Shown: in pieces, positions 1 to 8,130 of the stretch
How positions within the stretch are numbered: the stretch's first letter is position 1
Layout of the letters: every line of letters starts with the position of its first letter
Source of the DNA: Ktedonobacteria bacterium
GTDB lineage: Bacteria; Chloroflexota; Ktedonobacteria; Ktedonobacterales; JACDGC01
Assembly (NCBI GenBank): GCA_027459785.1
Contig: DAIDGU010000055.1
Coordinates: forward strand, 1-64,000
Reading direction: 5' to 3'
Length of the DNA stretch: 64,000 nucleotides
Notes under the pieces: model-generated
The model's database searches: none
What the model was told of the DNA's origin: nothing
What the model saw: only the letters and a program-made list of their open reading frames with translations
Position numbers and translations under genes: made by a program

Positions 1-95
1 GGTTTCAACCGCCCGCTCGCACCCCCGCCCGCTTGCACCCCCGCCCGCGCGCACCCCCGCCCGCGCGTCTCTCCTCCGCCCGCCATCCCTGCACC
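1..95. repeat. Repeat family B remnant with tandem tail
   Basis: The window opens with the GGTTTCAACCGCCCGC end of repeat family B, followed by about three 16-bp units of the form GCACCCCCGCCCGC plus two variable bases. The same kind of GC-rich tail of short iterations follows other family B copies (4.83, 48.04 kb). No gene is seen in the first 174 bases. Confidence 0.7.
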
Positions 96-174
96 CATGC
101 AACCGCCCGCCGTCTCCGCACCCAAAAATTCATCGGCACCCTGTTTCGCGGCTCGCATGATTGAATCGTGCTTG

Positions 175-2445
175 CTAGCGTTTCGGGCGGCGGGCCATGT
201 CTTCTTCCGTGCGCACCTGGGTCAGCAACCGGTCGATCTGCTGGGTGAGGGAGGGGTTGATGCGTTTAGCCTGTTCCAGCAGCGCGCGGGCCTCGGCGAA
301 GTTGCCCTGGCGCGTGCAGACGAAGGCGAGTTGGATGATGATCTCGGAGCTGACTAATCCCAGGCGGAGGGCTTGTTCCAGGTGTTGGCGTGCGCCCGCG
401 TAGTCCTCTTGCACGGTAAGGACGTTGCCCAGCAGCGCGTGGGCCATCGCGTCGTTCGCGTCGGCGGCCAGCGCGTCTTCATACACCAGGCGGGCCTCTG
501 GCTGGCGATCGACCATCTCTAGGGCGCGGCCCAGCCGCCAGCGGATCTGCGGCGCTTGCGGTTCCAGGCGTTGCGCGCTCTCGAAGGCGCTGACCGCCTC
601 GTTATGCGCTTCCCGGCTCATCAGCACGTCGCCCAGGTCTGCCCACGCGCCGACCGTCTCTTGCACATCCAACGATTCGCGCAGCAATTGTTCGGCTTCT
701 TCCGTCTCGTTGTGCGCCATCAACATCTCGGCCAGCAGCGTCAACGACTCGGCATTGCGGTCCAGCGTCACCAGTTGGCGCGCGGCGGCCAGGGCGAAGT
801 CCAGCCAGCGGTGATAATTGACCTCGTCGCCGGCCTCCGCGAAGGTCTGCGCCTTGCGGAAATCCAACGTGGCGAGGTCGCGGGTGAAGGTGGCTTTGTC
901 GGGAAAGTGCGCCAGCATGCGCTGGGTGATGGCGGCGGCGCGGTCCCACAGGCCGATCTCGGCGGCGCGGTCGTGCAGGTGTTCCAGCAGCGTGCGGTCG
1001 GCCAGCAGGCGCATCGCAGCGCACTCGCCTCGGCTGAGCGATTCTTGCGCCAGCGCGATCACTTTGAGCGCGTCATCTTGCGATGCATTTTCGGTCTGGG
1101 GGATGCGCTGCGCGCCGGCGTCGGCCTCGGCCCAGAGCGCATCGGCGCGCTGCACCAGTTCGTCCACCGGTTGCGTCTGCGCGGCCAGCGCCTCGTCGCG
1201 GATGCGCCCCAGCTTCCAGCCGCCCCGGATGGCATCGCGCTCCATCGTCACGCCGACCCAGAACCAGTGGCGCAGCGTATCGGGATTGGTCATGGTCGCC
1301 AGCGGCATCTCCGGGATCTGCCCGGCCAGGGGCGATTCTTGAAATTCGAGCGACCAATACAGCGCGTAATTCTGGCGATTCCCGGCGGCGTTCGCCGTTC
1401 CCGGCAGCCAGATGCCGCCTTGCTCCTGCGCCTGCGGCGTGATCGCGCCGATCTGGATGCGCGCCGGCAAGGCTTCGTCGTGCCAGTGGCGGCGCAGCGC
1501 GATGAAGTCGGTCCGCGTCTCGCTCTCGCGCAACGCATGGCGGTCGCTCAGCAGATCATAAGCCAGGGCGTAGTCACCGAAACTCCACGATCCCCAGAAG
1601 TTGACCAGCGTCTCTTCGGCCTCGGCCTCCGGATCGATCAGCAGCCGTTCCACGCTCACGTCCGGCACCACGTCGTCGCGCTGGATGCGCCGCAACAGAG
1701 TGCGACTGATGTCGTTCCAGGTCGGCGGCTGCGTCGCCTTGCGCCATTCGCCCTGGTCCAGCGTCGCTTCGATGAGGGCGCGCACCTGGGGCAGCGACAC
1801 GTGAACCCACGTGAACTTGCCTTCCTCGCGCAAGGGCTGCAACACCTCGCGCTCGAAACGGCGCTGCGAGGCGGCTTCCACGCGCCGCGCCTCATCCACG
1901 ATGCCCTCCCACAGATTCAGTTCCAGCACGAAGCCGTCGATCTCCTGGGGTTGGTTCGGGCGCGTCCAGGCGAGGGTCAGCGTCACTTCGCTCTTCTCGC
2001 GCGTGCGCGAGGCCCAGCCCTGCAGGAACTCCGGCGCGGCGGCCACGGTGGGGGCTTCGTGCGCCAGAGTGGGGCGCGGCACGGCGATGGTGGGCCGCAC
2101 GCCAGCAGTGCGCAGGCGGATGACCGCGCGGCGCGCCTCTTTCGCAGCCGTCTTATCGGTTCCCAGTTCGGCCAGCGCCTCGGCGATATCCGCCGCCGCC
2201 AGCGCGTCGTCGCCGCGCTGGTTGCCTAGCGTCGTGGCAAAGGCGGCTTGTTCCGCCGCGCCCACCTGTGTGATCGGCGTGAGCGCCACGAGCATGCCCT
2301 CGCGGTCGCGCGCCGTGCGCACGGCGGCGGCGATGACGGGGATCTCCTCGATCAGCCGTGCCATAACGGCCTGATCGACAGCGGGAGGCGGCGTGCCGCC
2401 GGACTTCGCCGGCTCATGGGGATGATGGTCGTGGGGCTTGGGCAT
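175..2445 (-). CDS. TPR-repeat protein of unknown function
   Basis: A 756-residue soluble protein. The start MPKPHDHHPHEP at 2445 is preferred over an upstream in-frame start at 2646 because a purine-rich stretch (GAGAAGAGAG) precedes it and the extra residues lie in repeat DNA. The N-terminal half is not recognised. A segment near the middle (ETLVNFWGSWSFGDYALAYDLL) has the look of an NTF2-like fold, which is a guess. The C-terminal 230 residues contain tandem tetratricopeptide units (AWADLGDVLMSREAHNEAV, IRWRLGRALEMVDRQPEA, AHALLGNVLTVQEDYAGA), so a scaffold or partner-binding role is likely. No signal peptide or membrane segment. It stands alone between repeat blocks. Confidence 0.8.
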   Translation of the reverse strand: MPKPHDHHPHEPAKSGGTPPPAVDQAVMARLIEEIPVIAAAVRTARDREGMLVALTPITQVGAAEQAAFATTLGNQRGDDALAAADIAEALAELGTDKTAAKEARRAVIRLRTAGVRPTIAVPRPTLAHEAPTVAAAPEFLQGWASRTREKSEVTLTLAWTRPNQPQEIDGFVLELNLWEGIVDEARRVEAASQRRFEREVLQPLREEGKFTWVHVSLPQVRALIEATLDQGEWRKATQPPTWNDISRTLLRRIQRDDVVPDVSVERLLIDPEAEAEETLVNFWGSWSFGDYALAYDLLSDRHALRESETRTDFIALRRHWHDEALPARIQIGAITPQAQEQGGIWLPGTANAAGNRQNYALYWSLEFQESPLAGQIPEMPLATMTNPDTLRHWFWVGVTMERDAIRGGWKLGRIRDEALAAQTQPVDELVQRADALWAEADAGAQRIPQTENASQDDALKVIALAQESLSRGECAAMRLLADRTLLEHLHDRAAEIGLWDRAAAITQRMLAHFPDKATFTRDLATLDFRKAQTFAEAGDEVNYHRWLDFALAAARQLVTLDRNAESLTLLAEMLMAHNETEEAEQLLRESLDVQETVGAWADLGDVLMSREAHNEAVSAFESAQRLEPQAPQIRWRLGRALEMVDRQPEARLVYEDALAADANDAMAHALLGNVLTVQEDYAGARQHLEQALRLGLVSSEIIIQLAFVCTRQGNFAEARALLEQAKRINPSLTQQIDRLLTQVRTEEDMARRPKR

Positions 2446-2597
2446 TTCGGGCGCTCTCTTCTCTCTATCCCGCGCACGGGTGACGTGATCCTCGTTATGG
2501 TATTGCTGAGGATGACACGGTGAACATTCCGTATCATCATAGCACACCGCGAGGGGGGCGATAGGTGGACGGGAGGCAGTGCATGCCAGCGCACACC

Positions 2598-2702
2598 GGG
2601 GGGCAGCGTCCCATGCGCCGCACGGTCGCCGGGGGCAGCGTCCCATGCGCCGCGCGGTCGCCGGGGGTTGAACCCCCCGGCTCGGAAAAGGAACCCCTAG
2701 CG
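2598..2702. repeat. 32-bp tandem duplication and hairpin
   Basis: Two adjacent 32-bp units (2599-2630 and 2631-2662), each GGGGGCAGCGTCCCATGCGC followed by 12 more bases, differ at one base. They are followed by the hairpin-forming CCGGGGGTTGAACCCCCCGG (2661-2680) and a CTCGGAAAAGGAACCCCTA segment that recurs, slightly changed, at about 26054-26081. The interval 2446-2745 contains nothing else recognisable. Confidence 0.7.
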
Positions 2703-2745
2703 GGCTAGGACGAGACAGATTTGTCGATTCGTCTTTGTGCCAGCG

Positions 2746-3459
2746 TTAGGCTTCGCCGAGAGCGGCGCGGGCCTTCGCGGCGGCTTGCTGCAAGGCGGCG
2801 CGTCCGTTGCCCAGGATTGGGCTGCCGTGGCCGAAGACGAGGTTGTCGGCGGCGAGGTCGGCCAGGGCGACGGTGGTGCGGTTGGCGAGCGGCGTGTCAT
2901 CGTTGACGGCATCAAAGGAGGTCGCCGGTGTGCCGCTGAAGTTGTTGAGCGCGTCGCCGGCGATGAAGAGGCTGCGGGCAGGCAGCAACAATGCGCAGTG
3001 GCCCAGCGTGTGGCCCGGCGTGTGCATGACGCGCAGTTCGCCCAGGCCGCCCAGCGCGAAGGTTTGACCATCGGCCAGGTCGTCATCCACCCGGCAAGGC
3101 TGCCAGGGGAAGGCGACCGGCACGACCGCGCGCATCACCACACCCGTCGGTCCCTTGGGCATGCGGTTCGGCTCCGCGCCGGAGATCTGCGGGGCATCCA
3201 GCGGGTGCGCGAAGACGGGCGCACGCGATACCTCGCGCAGTGCCGCTGCGCCACCGATGTGATCGAAGTGCCGGTGCGTCAGGATGATGCGGCGGATCTC
3301 ATCGGGCCGGCGACCGATGTGCGTGAGATAGCGCAAGACGGTTCGGCTGAATCTGCCGGGGCCAGCGTCGATGACGGTGAGGCCGTCATCCCGATCGACC
3401 AAAAGATAGACGGTGGAAACTGCGTTGCCGATACGATGCACCCCAGGCAGAATCTCCAT
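2746..3459 (-). CDS. Metallo-beta-lactamase-fold hydrolase
   Basis: A 237-residue cytoplasmic protein of the MBL-fold superfamily. The zinc-binding HxHxDH motif is THRHFDHIGG at residues 61-70 (His62, His64, Asp66, His67); further conserved parts are the N-terminal VIDAGPG, HTPGHTLGHCALLLP, and the late FIAGDAL. These are the metal ligands of glyoxalase II-like and related hydrolases; the substrate cannot be told. The start at 3459 follows a good GAGGAG site. It is a single gene with repeat arrays downstream of its promoter side (3.5-3.9 kb). Confidence 0.9.
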   Translation of the reverse strand: MEILPGVHRIGNAVSTVYLLVDRDDGLTVIDAGPGRFSRTVLRYLTHIGRRPDEIRRIILTHRHFDHIGGAAALREVSRAPVFAHPLDAPQISGAEPNRMPKGPTGVVMRAVVPVAFPWQPCRVDDDLADGQTFALGGLGELRVMHTPGHTLGHCALLLPARSLFIAGDALNNFSGTPATSFDAVNDDTPLANRTTVALADLAADNLVFGHGSPILGNGRAALQQAAAKARAALGEA

Positions 3460-3572
3460 TGATTGTTGTGCTCCTCAATTGCTTCATGCCAATCTAAACG
3501 TAACGCAAGATCACTGATAGCCATGCCGGTCACACGACAATCAGGACGACAGCCATTCCTGATTAGCAGGAG

Positions 3573-3832
3573 GACCGCCATGCCTGTCGGTCACGCTTCC
3601 CCAGAGGACAAACATTCCTGTCGGTCACGCTTCCCCAGAGGACAAACATTCCTGTCGGTCACTACGATCCCCCGGAGGACAGACATTCCTGTCGGTCACT
3701 ACGATCCCCCGGAGGAAAGACATTCCTGTCGGTCATTCCGATCCCCCGGAGGACCGCCATGCCTGTCGGTCACGCTTCCCCAGAGGACAGACATTTCCCC
3801 TCACCCCGGAGGACAGACATTCCTGTCTGTCT
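3573..3832. repeat. Repeat family A array
   Basis: Seven or eight copies of a short palindromic element, best copy GGACAGACATTCCTGTCTGT, in variants such as GGAGGACCGCCATGCCTGTC. Arms GGACAGACA and TGTCTGTCC flank a TTCC loop in the ideal form. Copies are 25-36 bp apart and joined by short CGCTTCCCC or TACGATCCCC linkers. The 3460-3946 interval holds only this array; reading frames through it are artefacts of the repeat. Confidence 0.85.
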
Positions 3833-3946
3833 GTGGTGGCCAGCCATATCCGCCCTACGCCCTTGTATGCGCACGATTGATCGCGCCCTGCGCCGCCCCC
3901 TCGTGTCGCGCCCCACCAGGGCCAACGCGCTGAGCGTGTAAGCACA

Positions 3947-4663
3947 TCAGGTGCGTGCGCCGAAGAGCGCGCGACCGATGCGCACCAGCGTCGCGCCCTC
4001 GGCGATGGCCGCAGGAAAGTCGTTGGTCATGCCCATCGAGAGGTCAAGCCAGTCGTCGCCCAGCGCGGCGCGGATGGTATCGCGCAGTTCGCGCAGATGG
4101 CGGAAGACAGGGCGCACAGCGGCGGGATCGGCCACATTGGGCGCGACGGTCATCAGCCCGGAGCCGCGCAGGTGTGGCAACCCCGCGATGATGTGCGCCA
4201 GGGGCAGCGCCTCTGCTGGCGCGACGCCCTGTTTGGTCGCCTCGCCCGCTACATTCACCTGGATCAGCACCGGTAGCACGATCCCGCGTTGCGCCGCCTG
4301 GCGCGCGAGATCCTCCGCCAACGCCTGACTGGTGACGCTGTGGATGCGCCCAAAATGGTCCACCGCCACCCGCGCCTTGTTGCGTTGTAGCGTGCCGATC
4401 ATCTCCCACCGCGCATCGGGCAGTTCCAGCGCCGCGATCTTGCTGACGGCCTCCTGCACACGATTCTCACCGAAATGCCGCACGCCCGCATCATACGCCT
4501 GCTGGATCAGTTTCGGCGGCACGGTTTTCGTGACGGCGATGAGCGTGATCGTCGCCGGATCGCGCCCCGCCCGTTCAGCCGCCGCCGCAATCGCCCCGCG
4601 CACACGCTGCACCTGCGCAGCAACCGCCCCGACCTCAACCCCTGATGACACTTCCGGCGACAT
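3947..4663 (-). CDS. yggS: YggS-family PLP homeostasis protein
   Basis: A 238-residue protein of the YggS/PROSC (COG0325) family, which binds pyridoxal 5'-phosphate and buffers it in the cytoplasm. Visible signatures are the PLP lysine in LIAVTKTVP (Lys46), [22 protein letters not shown], and the C-terminal LSMGM...[13 protein letters not shown] phosphate-binding end. Length matches the family. The start at 4663 follows an AGTAGGG site. In many bacteria yggS sits beside cell-division or YggT genes, but here it is a lone gene flanked by repeats. Confidence 0.95.
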   Translation of the reverse strand: MSPEVSSGVEVGAVAAQVQRVRGAIAAAAERAGRDPATITLIAVTKTVPPKLIQQAYDAGVRHFGENRVQEAVSKIAALELPDARWEMIGTLQRNKARVAVDHFGRIHSVTSQALAEDLARQAAQRGIVLPVLIQVNVAGEATKQGVAPAEALPLAHIIAGLPHLRGSGLMTVAPNVADPAAVRPVFRHLRELRDTIRAALGDDWLDLSMGMTNDFPAAIAEGATLVRIGRALFGART

Positions 4664-4769
4664 ACACCCTACTTTTCATGAACACAAAATCTCCCCCATG
4701 CTACTTGTTTAGAGGGGGAGTGCAACCCACGTTGCTCGCTGATGAATCGATCGGGTAAGCCGTACCCCA

Positions 4770-4885
4770 GTCCGCGACGGCGGACTTCGTCGCCGAAGGC
4801 GCTTAGGCGCGGTTTCAACCGCCCGCCGTCCCGTCGCATCGGCCACCGCCCGCCATCCCTAACGCATCGGCCACCGCCCGCCCCG
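4770..4885. repeat. Repeat family B half element plus tail
   Basis: A single half copy: hairpin GTCCGCGACGGCGGAC, then TTCGTCGCCGAAGGCGCTTAGGCGC split by a few bases, then GCGGTTTCAACCGCCCGCC (end about 4827). Two iterations of a CGCATCGGCCACCGCCCGCC unit follow to about 4885. No gene is visible in 4664-4938. Confidence 0.8.
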
Positions 4886-4938
4886 TTTGCGGCTCCCCCG
4901 ATCAATTCATCAATCGTCGTTCTCCGTCAGATGATCGG

Positions 4939-5211
4939 CTACTTGTTGAAGTGTTTGTCCACCTCATAGGCGGTCAGGCCACCCAGCACGCCGATCAGCA
5001 AGGGATGCTTGGCGATGCCCTGGAGGAAACCAGGGTGGTTTTGCCCGGCGTGGTCGTGCATCTCCACAAGCTGTTTCGCCGTCACGGTGCTGAGATTGAC
5101 ATTGGCGAATTGCTGGGCCGTGCCGGCTTGTTGAAACTGTTGCATGAACTGCTGAGCCAGCGCGGTGCGCTGTTCCTGCGGCAACTGATTATACACCTCT
5201 TCGAGCGACAT
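4939..5211 (-). CDS. Small hypothetical protein
   Basis: A 90-residue protein with a strong GAGGAGG ribosome binding site eight bases before its ATG, which supports it as real. The N-terminal 60 residues are Gln-rich and helical (QQFMQQFQQAGTAQQFANVN); the last 30 contain a weakly hydrophobic glycine-containing stretch (HPLLIGVLGGLTAYEVDKHF) that could lie on or in a membrane. I do not recognise the family. It is not closely linked to its neighbours. Confidence 0.7.
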   Translation of the reverse strand: MSLEEVYNQLPQEQRTALAQQFMQQFQQAGTAQQFANVNLSTVTAKQLVEMHDHAGQNHPGFLQGIAKHPLLIGVLGGLTAYEVDKHFNK

Positions 5212-5360
5212 AGCGCGAACCTCCTCGGTGACGTGAATATGCGCGGCCTAGCTGGCCGCTGGGGATGATGCGCGCAAGTCTCAGGCCATGCCAGCGGACG
5301 GCACCTGAACCTGAAACCAGGCCGGCATTGGGCAACGCGACATCTCTAGCATAGCGCATT

Positions 5361-6299
5361 TCACCGCCCGCGTGCCACTCGTTCCATTTGCACGTGGTGC
5401 CACCAGAAAAAAGTCGCCCAGCCGCGCCAGCCGGCCCATGCCGCCGCCCGCTCGCGCACCTCGGCCTCCGTGGCATGGCGGCCCAGCCCATAGGCCCGCC
5501 CGATGGCTGCGCGTAGGCCGATGTCGCCGGCGGGGATGGCGTCTTGCGCGCCCAGCCCGCGCATCAGCACGCATTCCGCCGTCCAGCGGCCCACGCCCTT
5601 GTGCTGCGTCAGGTGCGTGATCACCTCAGCCGGCGGCAACACGGCCAGCGCGGCGAAATCGATGCGCCCATCAGCCACGGCGCGGGCCACGCCCAGCACC
5701 GCCGCCGCCTTCTGCCGGCTGAATTGCCGTGCCAGCAAGTCGCCCTCGTCCAGCGCGGCGATGGCCGCCGGCTCCGGCAGCAGGGGATAGCGTGCGCCCG
5801 CGACGGTGAGGTGCCGGCCCGCCAGATCATACAGCGCGCGTTTGACTTTGGCTGCGAAAACGGTGGTGATCTGCTGGCCAATGATCGCGCCGATGAGCGC
5901 CTCGAAGGGCGATGCCAGCAAGACGGGCCGCAGGCCCGGATAGGGCGCGACGACCGCCGCGAAGATCGGATCGCCCGCGACGATCTGCCCGAACGGCGCG
6001 GGATCAACCCCCAGCGTGAAGGTGCGGCGCACCTGCGCCTCAGCGGCAGCCAGCACGGCAGCATCCACCACCGCGCCGGTCACTGCCAGCCGCAACCGTG
6101 GCGCGGCGGTCGTCCCCGTCGCCCATACGGTCAGCAGCACATCCTGCCCCGCCAGCCGCAGCGCCCGCCGATAGGTCGTCGCATCGATGCGTTCCAGGAG
6201 CGCCGTATGCGATGCCCGCAGGTAGTCCAGCGCCCGCGCGAAGGCATATGGCGCGGCGGGGACGATCTCGATCTGGTGCATGTCCATCGGCGCGATCAT
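5361..6299 (-). CDS. AlkA-like DNA-3-methyladenine glycosylase
   Basis: A 312-residue HhH-GPD base-excision glycosylase that should remove alkylated purines. The helix-hairpin-helix is at about residues 230-250 (HLTQHKGVGRWTAECVLMRG) and the catalytic aspartate in PAGDIGLRAAIG is Asp259, as in AlkA; the lysine of bifunctional EndoIII-type enzymes is absent. The N-terminal 110 residues fit an AlkA N domain. The ATG at 6299 overlaps the stop of the upstream alkyltransferase as ATGA, so the two are translationally coupled; a longer open frame to 6632 lies wholly inside that upstream gene. It is the last gene of the alkylation-repair operon. Confidence 0.9.
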   Translation of the reverse strand: MIAPMDMHQIEIVPAAPYAFARALDYLRASHTALLERIDATTYRRALRLAGQDVLLTVWATGTTAAPRLRLAVTGAVVDAAVLAAAEAQVRRTFTLGVDPAPFGQIVAGDPIFAAVVAPYPGLRPVLLASPFEALIGAIIGQQITTVFAAKVKRALYDLAGRHLTVAGARYPLLPEPAAIAALDEGDLLARQFSRQKAAAVLGVARAVADGRIDFAALAVLPPAEVITHLTQHKGVGRWTAECVLMRGLGAQDAIPAGDIGLRAAIGRAYGLGRHATEAEVRERAAAWAGWRGWATFFWWHHVQMERVARGR

Positions 6300-7099
6300 G
6301 CTGGTCGCTCTGTGTCCAGCAGCGTCGGGCGGTCCGGCGCGCAGCGCGGGCAGGGGCGGAAGCCAGCAGCCTGTGCCGCCGCGAGCGAACGGAAGACGAC
6401 ATGGGCGCGATCCCATGCCTGGCGCGGTCGCGCACAAGCGGGCCGGCAGACGACAGCCGCCGCCCGCACGCCCAGCCACACCGGCGCTCCGCCGCCGACC
6501 CGCGCGGCCCACGTGGGGTAGTCCGCCGCGTCCGCTGGCAGCGCGCCTTCCAGTGCCAGCAAGCGGTGCTTCAGCGGCAGCCCCGGACCGTAGTCGCGCA
6601 GTCGCCCGTCGGCGGCGATAATCCGATGGCACGGCACGAATGGCGCATAGGGATTCGCCCCGTTCGCCGCGCCGACCGCCCGCGTGGCCATGGGCGCTGC
6701 CAATTCCCGCGCGATGTCACCATACGAACACGTCGCGCCGTATGGTACTGCTGCCACCGCCGCCCACACCGCCCGGAAAAACGCTGTCCCCTGGACATCC
6801 AGCACCACCGTGAACTGCCGCAACTCGCCCGCGAAATACGCCGCCAGTTCGGCCAGTGCCTGGCGGACATGATGTTCCGCCGCGCCCGTCCCTGGCTGCA
6901 CGACGGCGATCAGCGGCTGGGCGCTCGACGCCACCACTGGCGGCGCACCATGCCAGTCTGGCAGCCACACCTGGCGCACCCCCTGCGCCGTCGCCGCCAC
7001 GCGCGTCGTCCCCGCCCACGTCGTCACCGTCCCCACCGCCAGCGCGGCATCGTCCCGCCCCAGCTTACCCCGCGCCGCATCATCGATTACCAGCATCAT
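6296..7099 (-). CDS. O6-alkylguanine alkyltransferase with C-terminal Ada zinc domain
   Basis: A 267-residue protein. Residues about 1-190 are an MGMT/Ogt domain with acceptor Cys157 in VPCHRII and the helix-turn-helix RAVGAANGANP. Residues 215-255 carry a domain like the N-terminal methylphosphotriester domain of E. coli Ada, with Cys218, Cys222, Cys250 and Cys253 (VCRPAC ... RPCPRC). In Ada this domain comes first, so the order is reversed, and no AraC-type helix-turn-helix is present. The frame is open to 7225, but those extra 42 codons are repeat family C DNA, so the start at 7099 (or 7096) after AAAAGGGC is preferred. It lies between a paralogue upstream and alkA downstream. Confidence 0.85.
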   Translation of the reverse strand: MMLVIDDAARGKLGRDDAALAVGTVTTWAGTTRVAATAQGVRQVWLPDWHGAPPVVASSAQPLIAVVQPGTGAAEHHVRQALAELAAYFAGELRQFTVVLDVQGTAFFRAVWAAVAAVPYGATCSYGDIARELAAPMATRAVGAANGANPYAPFVPCHRIIAADGRLRDYGPGLPLKHRLLALEGALPADAADYPTWAARVGGGAPVWLGVRAAAVVCRPACARPRQAWDRAHVVFRSLAAAQAAGFRPCPRCAPDRPTLLDTERPA

Positions 7100-7104
7100 C
7101 TTGC

Positions 7105-7190
7105 CCTTTTCTTCATAGCCTTCGTGAACCTTTCGTGGCCCTTTCGTGGTCTTCGTGAACCTTTCGTGGCCTTTGTGTTCGATCTCGATC
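7105..7190. repeat. Repeat family C (CACGAA-type) element
   Basis: A run of CTTCGTGAACCTTTCGTGG-type iterations (four to five imperfect units). A similar stretch occurs at 36858-36945. It falls between the two alkyltransferase genes and extends the second one's open frame upstream with a low-complexity Lys/Thr/His-rich segment. Confidence 0.65.
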
Positions 7191-7200
7191 TCATCTCTCG

Positions 7201-8130
7201 CTACGCCGGTCGGCACAGCTTGCATGGCCGATACCCCTGCTGCACCGCCTCGTCAGCGGAATGGAAATAGACCGTGTGCCGCTCCTGCGCATGCTTCATG
7301 GAATAGCACGTCGGCAGGCAGAAGATCTTTGTGTTGCGGCTGCCCCGGAAGCGCAACCCCGCCCGCGTGAGCGCCTGAAGCTGGTCCAGGTTCACGCCCT
7401 CGTAGGCCAGGATGTCCGGTTTGCGCAACTGGCCACCGCCGGAATAATGGCCCAGCGCGCCGTCGGTGCGGATGACGCGATGGCAGGGGATGACCAGTGG
7501 CAGGGGGTTGCGGGCGAGCGCGGTGCCGACGGCGCGCACGGCCTTCGGCTGCCCTACGGCGCGGGCGATCCAGGCATACGAGCGCACCTCGCCGCGTGGG
7601 ATGCGCTGGGCCTGGGCCAGCACGGCGCGCTGGAAAGGCGTCAGGCCCGCCAGTTCGTCCGCAGCCACCACTTGGCGCTGCCCCGCGATGGCCGTGAGGA
7701 TGCGCCGCGCCAGCCGCGCCGGCACTTCCGCCGCCCGTGCCGGTGCCGCCCCCACCACCTGGCGTGCGCCGGCCACGAACTCCGCCTCCGTCTTGCCGGA
7801 GATGAGCCGTAGCTTGTCGCCCGCGAAAGCGACCCACACCTGGCCCACCGGCGTCGCCAGCGGCGCATACCGTAGGTCCGGCACGCTGCCGACCAGTTCC
7901 GCGCGCAAGGCCGCGCGAAAGGCAGGATCGATGATGCCGGCGGGCGCGTCCGCGCGCAGCGCGGCGGCGAGGGCAACCAGCGCGGGATCGCCCGCGACGC
8001 GGGGCGGATCATCGTGGGTCGGATCATCGTGGGTCGGATCATCGTGCGGCAGATCATCGTGGGGCAGACATTCCTGTCCGCCGAATGACAGACAAGAATG
8101 TCTGTCCCCCAGGTTTTTCAGTTTCTTCAT
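7201..8130 (-). CDS. Alkyltransferase-Ada zinc domain protein following ECF sigma gene
   Basis: A 309-residue protein with four parts. Residues 1-45 are a repeat-derived, His/Asp-rich stretch (units of HDDPT). Residues 48-80 (DPALVALAAALRAD ... DPAFRAALRAEL) resemble short segments I recall at the start of genes behind ECF sigma factors; unverified. Residues 85-250 are an MGMT domain with Cys216 in IPCHRVI. Residues 260-309 are an Ada-type zinc domain with Cys271, Cys275, Cys303 and Cys306 (FCLPTC, RPCKLC). As in its paralogue the order is reversed relative to Ada and there is no AraC domain. The ATG at 8130 overlaps the sigma-factor stop as ATGA. Confidence 0.85.
   Translation of the reverse strand: MKKLKNLGDRHSCLSFGGQECLPHDDLPHDDPTHDDPTHDDPPRVAGDPALVALAAALRADAPAGIIDPAFRAALRAELVGSVPDLRYAPLATPVGQVWVAFAGDKLRLISGKTEAEFVAGARQVVGAAPARAAEVPARLARRILTAIAGQRQVVAADELAGLTPFQRAVLAQAQRIPRGEVRSYAWIARAVGQPKAVRAVGTALARNPLPLVIPCHRVIRTDGALGHYSGGGQLRKPDILAYEGVNLDQLQALTRAGLRFRGSRNTKIFCLPTCYSMKHAQERHTVYFHSADEAVQQGYRPCKLCRPA
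7985..8112. repeat. Repeat family A copy inside coding sequence
   Basis: Two opposed family A copies (GGGCAGACATTCCTGTCC and GACAGACAAGAATGTCTGTC, about 8055-8108) plus four 15-bp units of the GGATCATCGTGGGTC type (about 8008-8067) lie inside the first 45 codons of the alkyltransferase gene and keep its frame. The same ATCATCGTGGGGC edge borders the intergenic copy at 20.63 kb. Confidence 0.8.

Noticed and set aside
556-2229. 557-codon plus-strand frame opposite the TPR gene
   Set aside because: Antisense shadow caused by high GC content; no RBS, no recognisable domain, while the minus-strand frame has clear TPR units.
3573-3832. Possible CRISPR array
   Set aside because: The repeats are palindromic, the intervals are short and themselves repeated rather than unique spacers, and no cas gene is present.
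3463-3933. Long plus-strand frame with repeated RHSCRS/TFLSV-like residues
   Set aside because: It is the translation of repeat family A; similar frames appear at every array (15.6, 17.6, 47.8, 58.1 kb) in either orientation.
5361-6632. 423-residue version of the AlkA-like protein
   Set aside because: The extra 111 codons lie inside the upstream alkyltransferase and are Arg/Gly-rich shadow; the ATGA-overlap start at 6299 fits family length.
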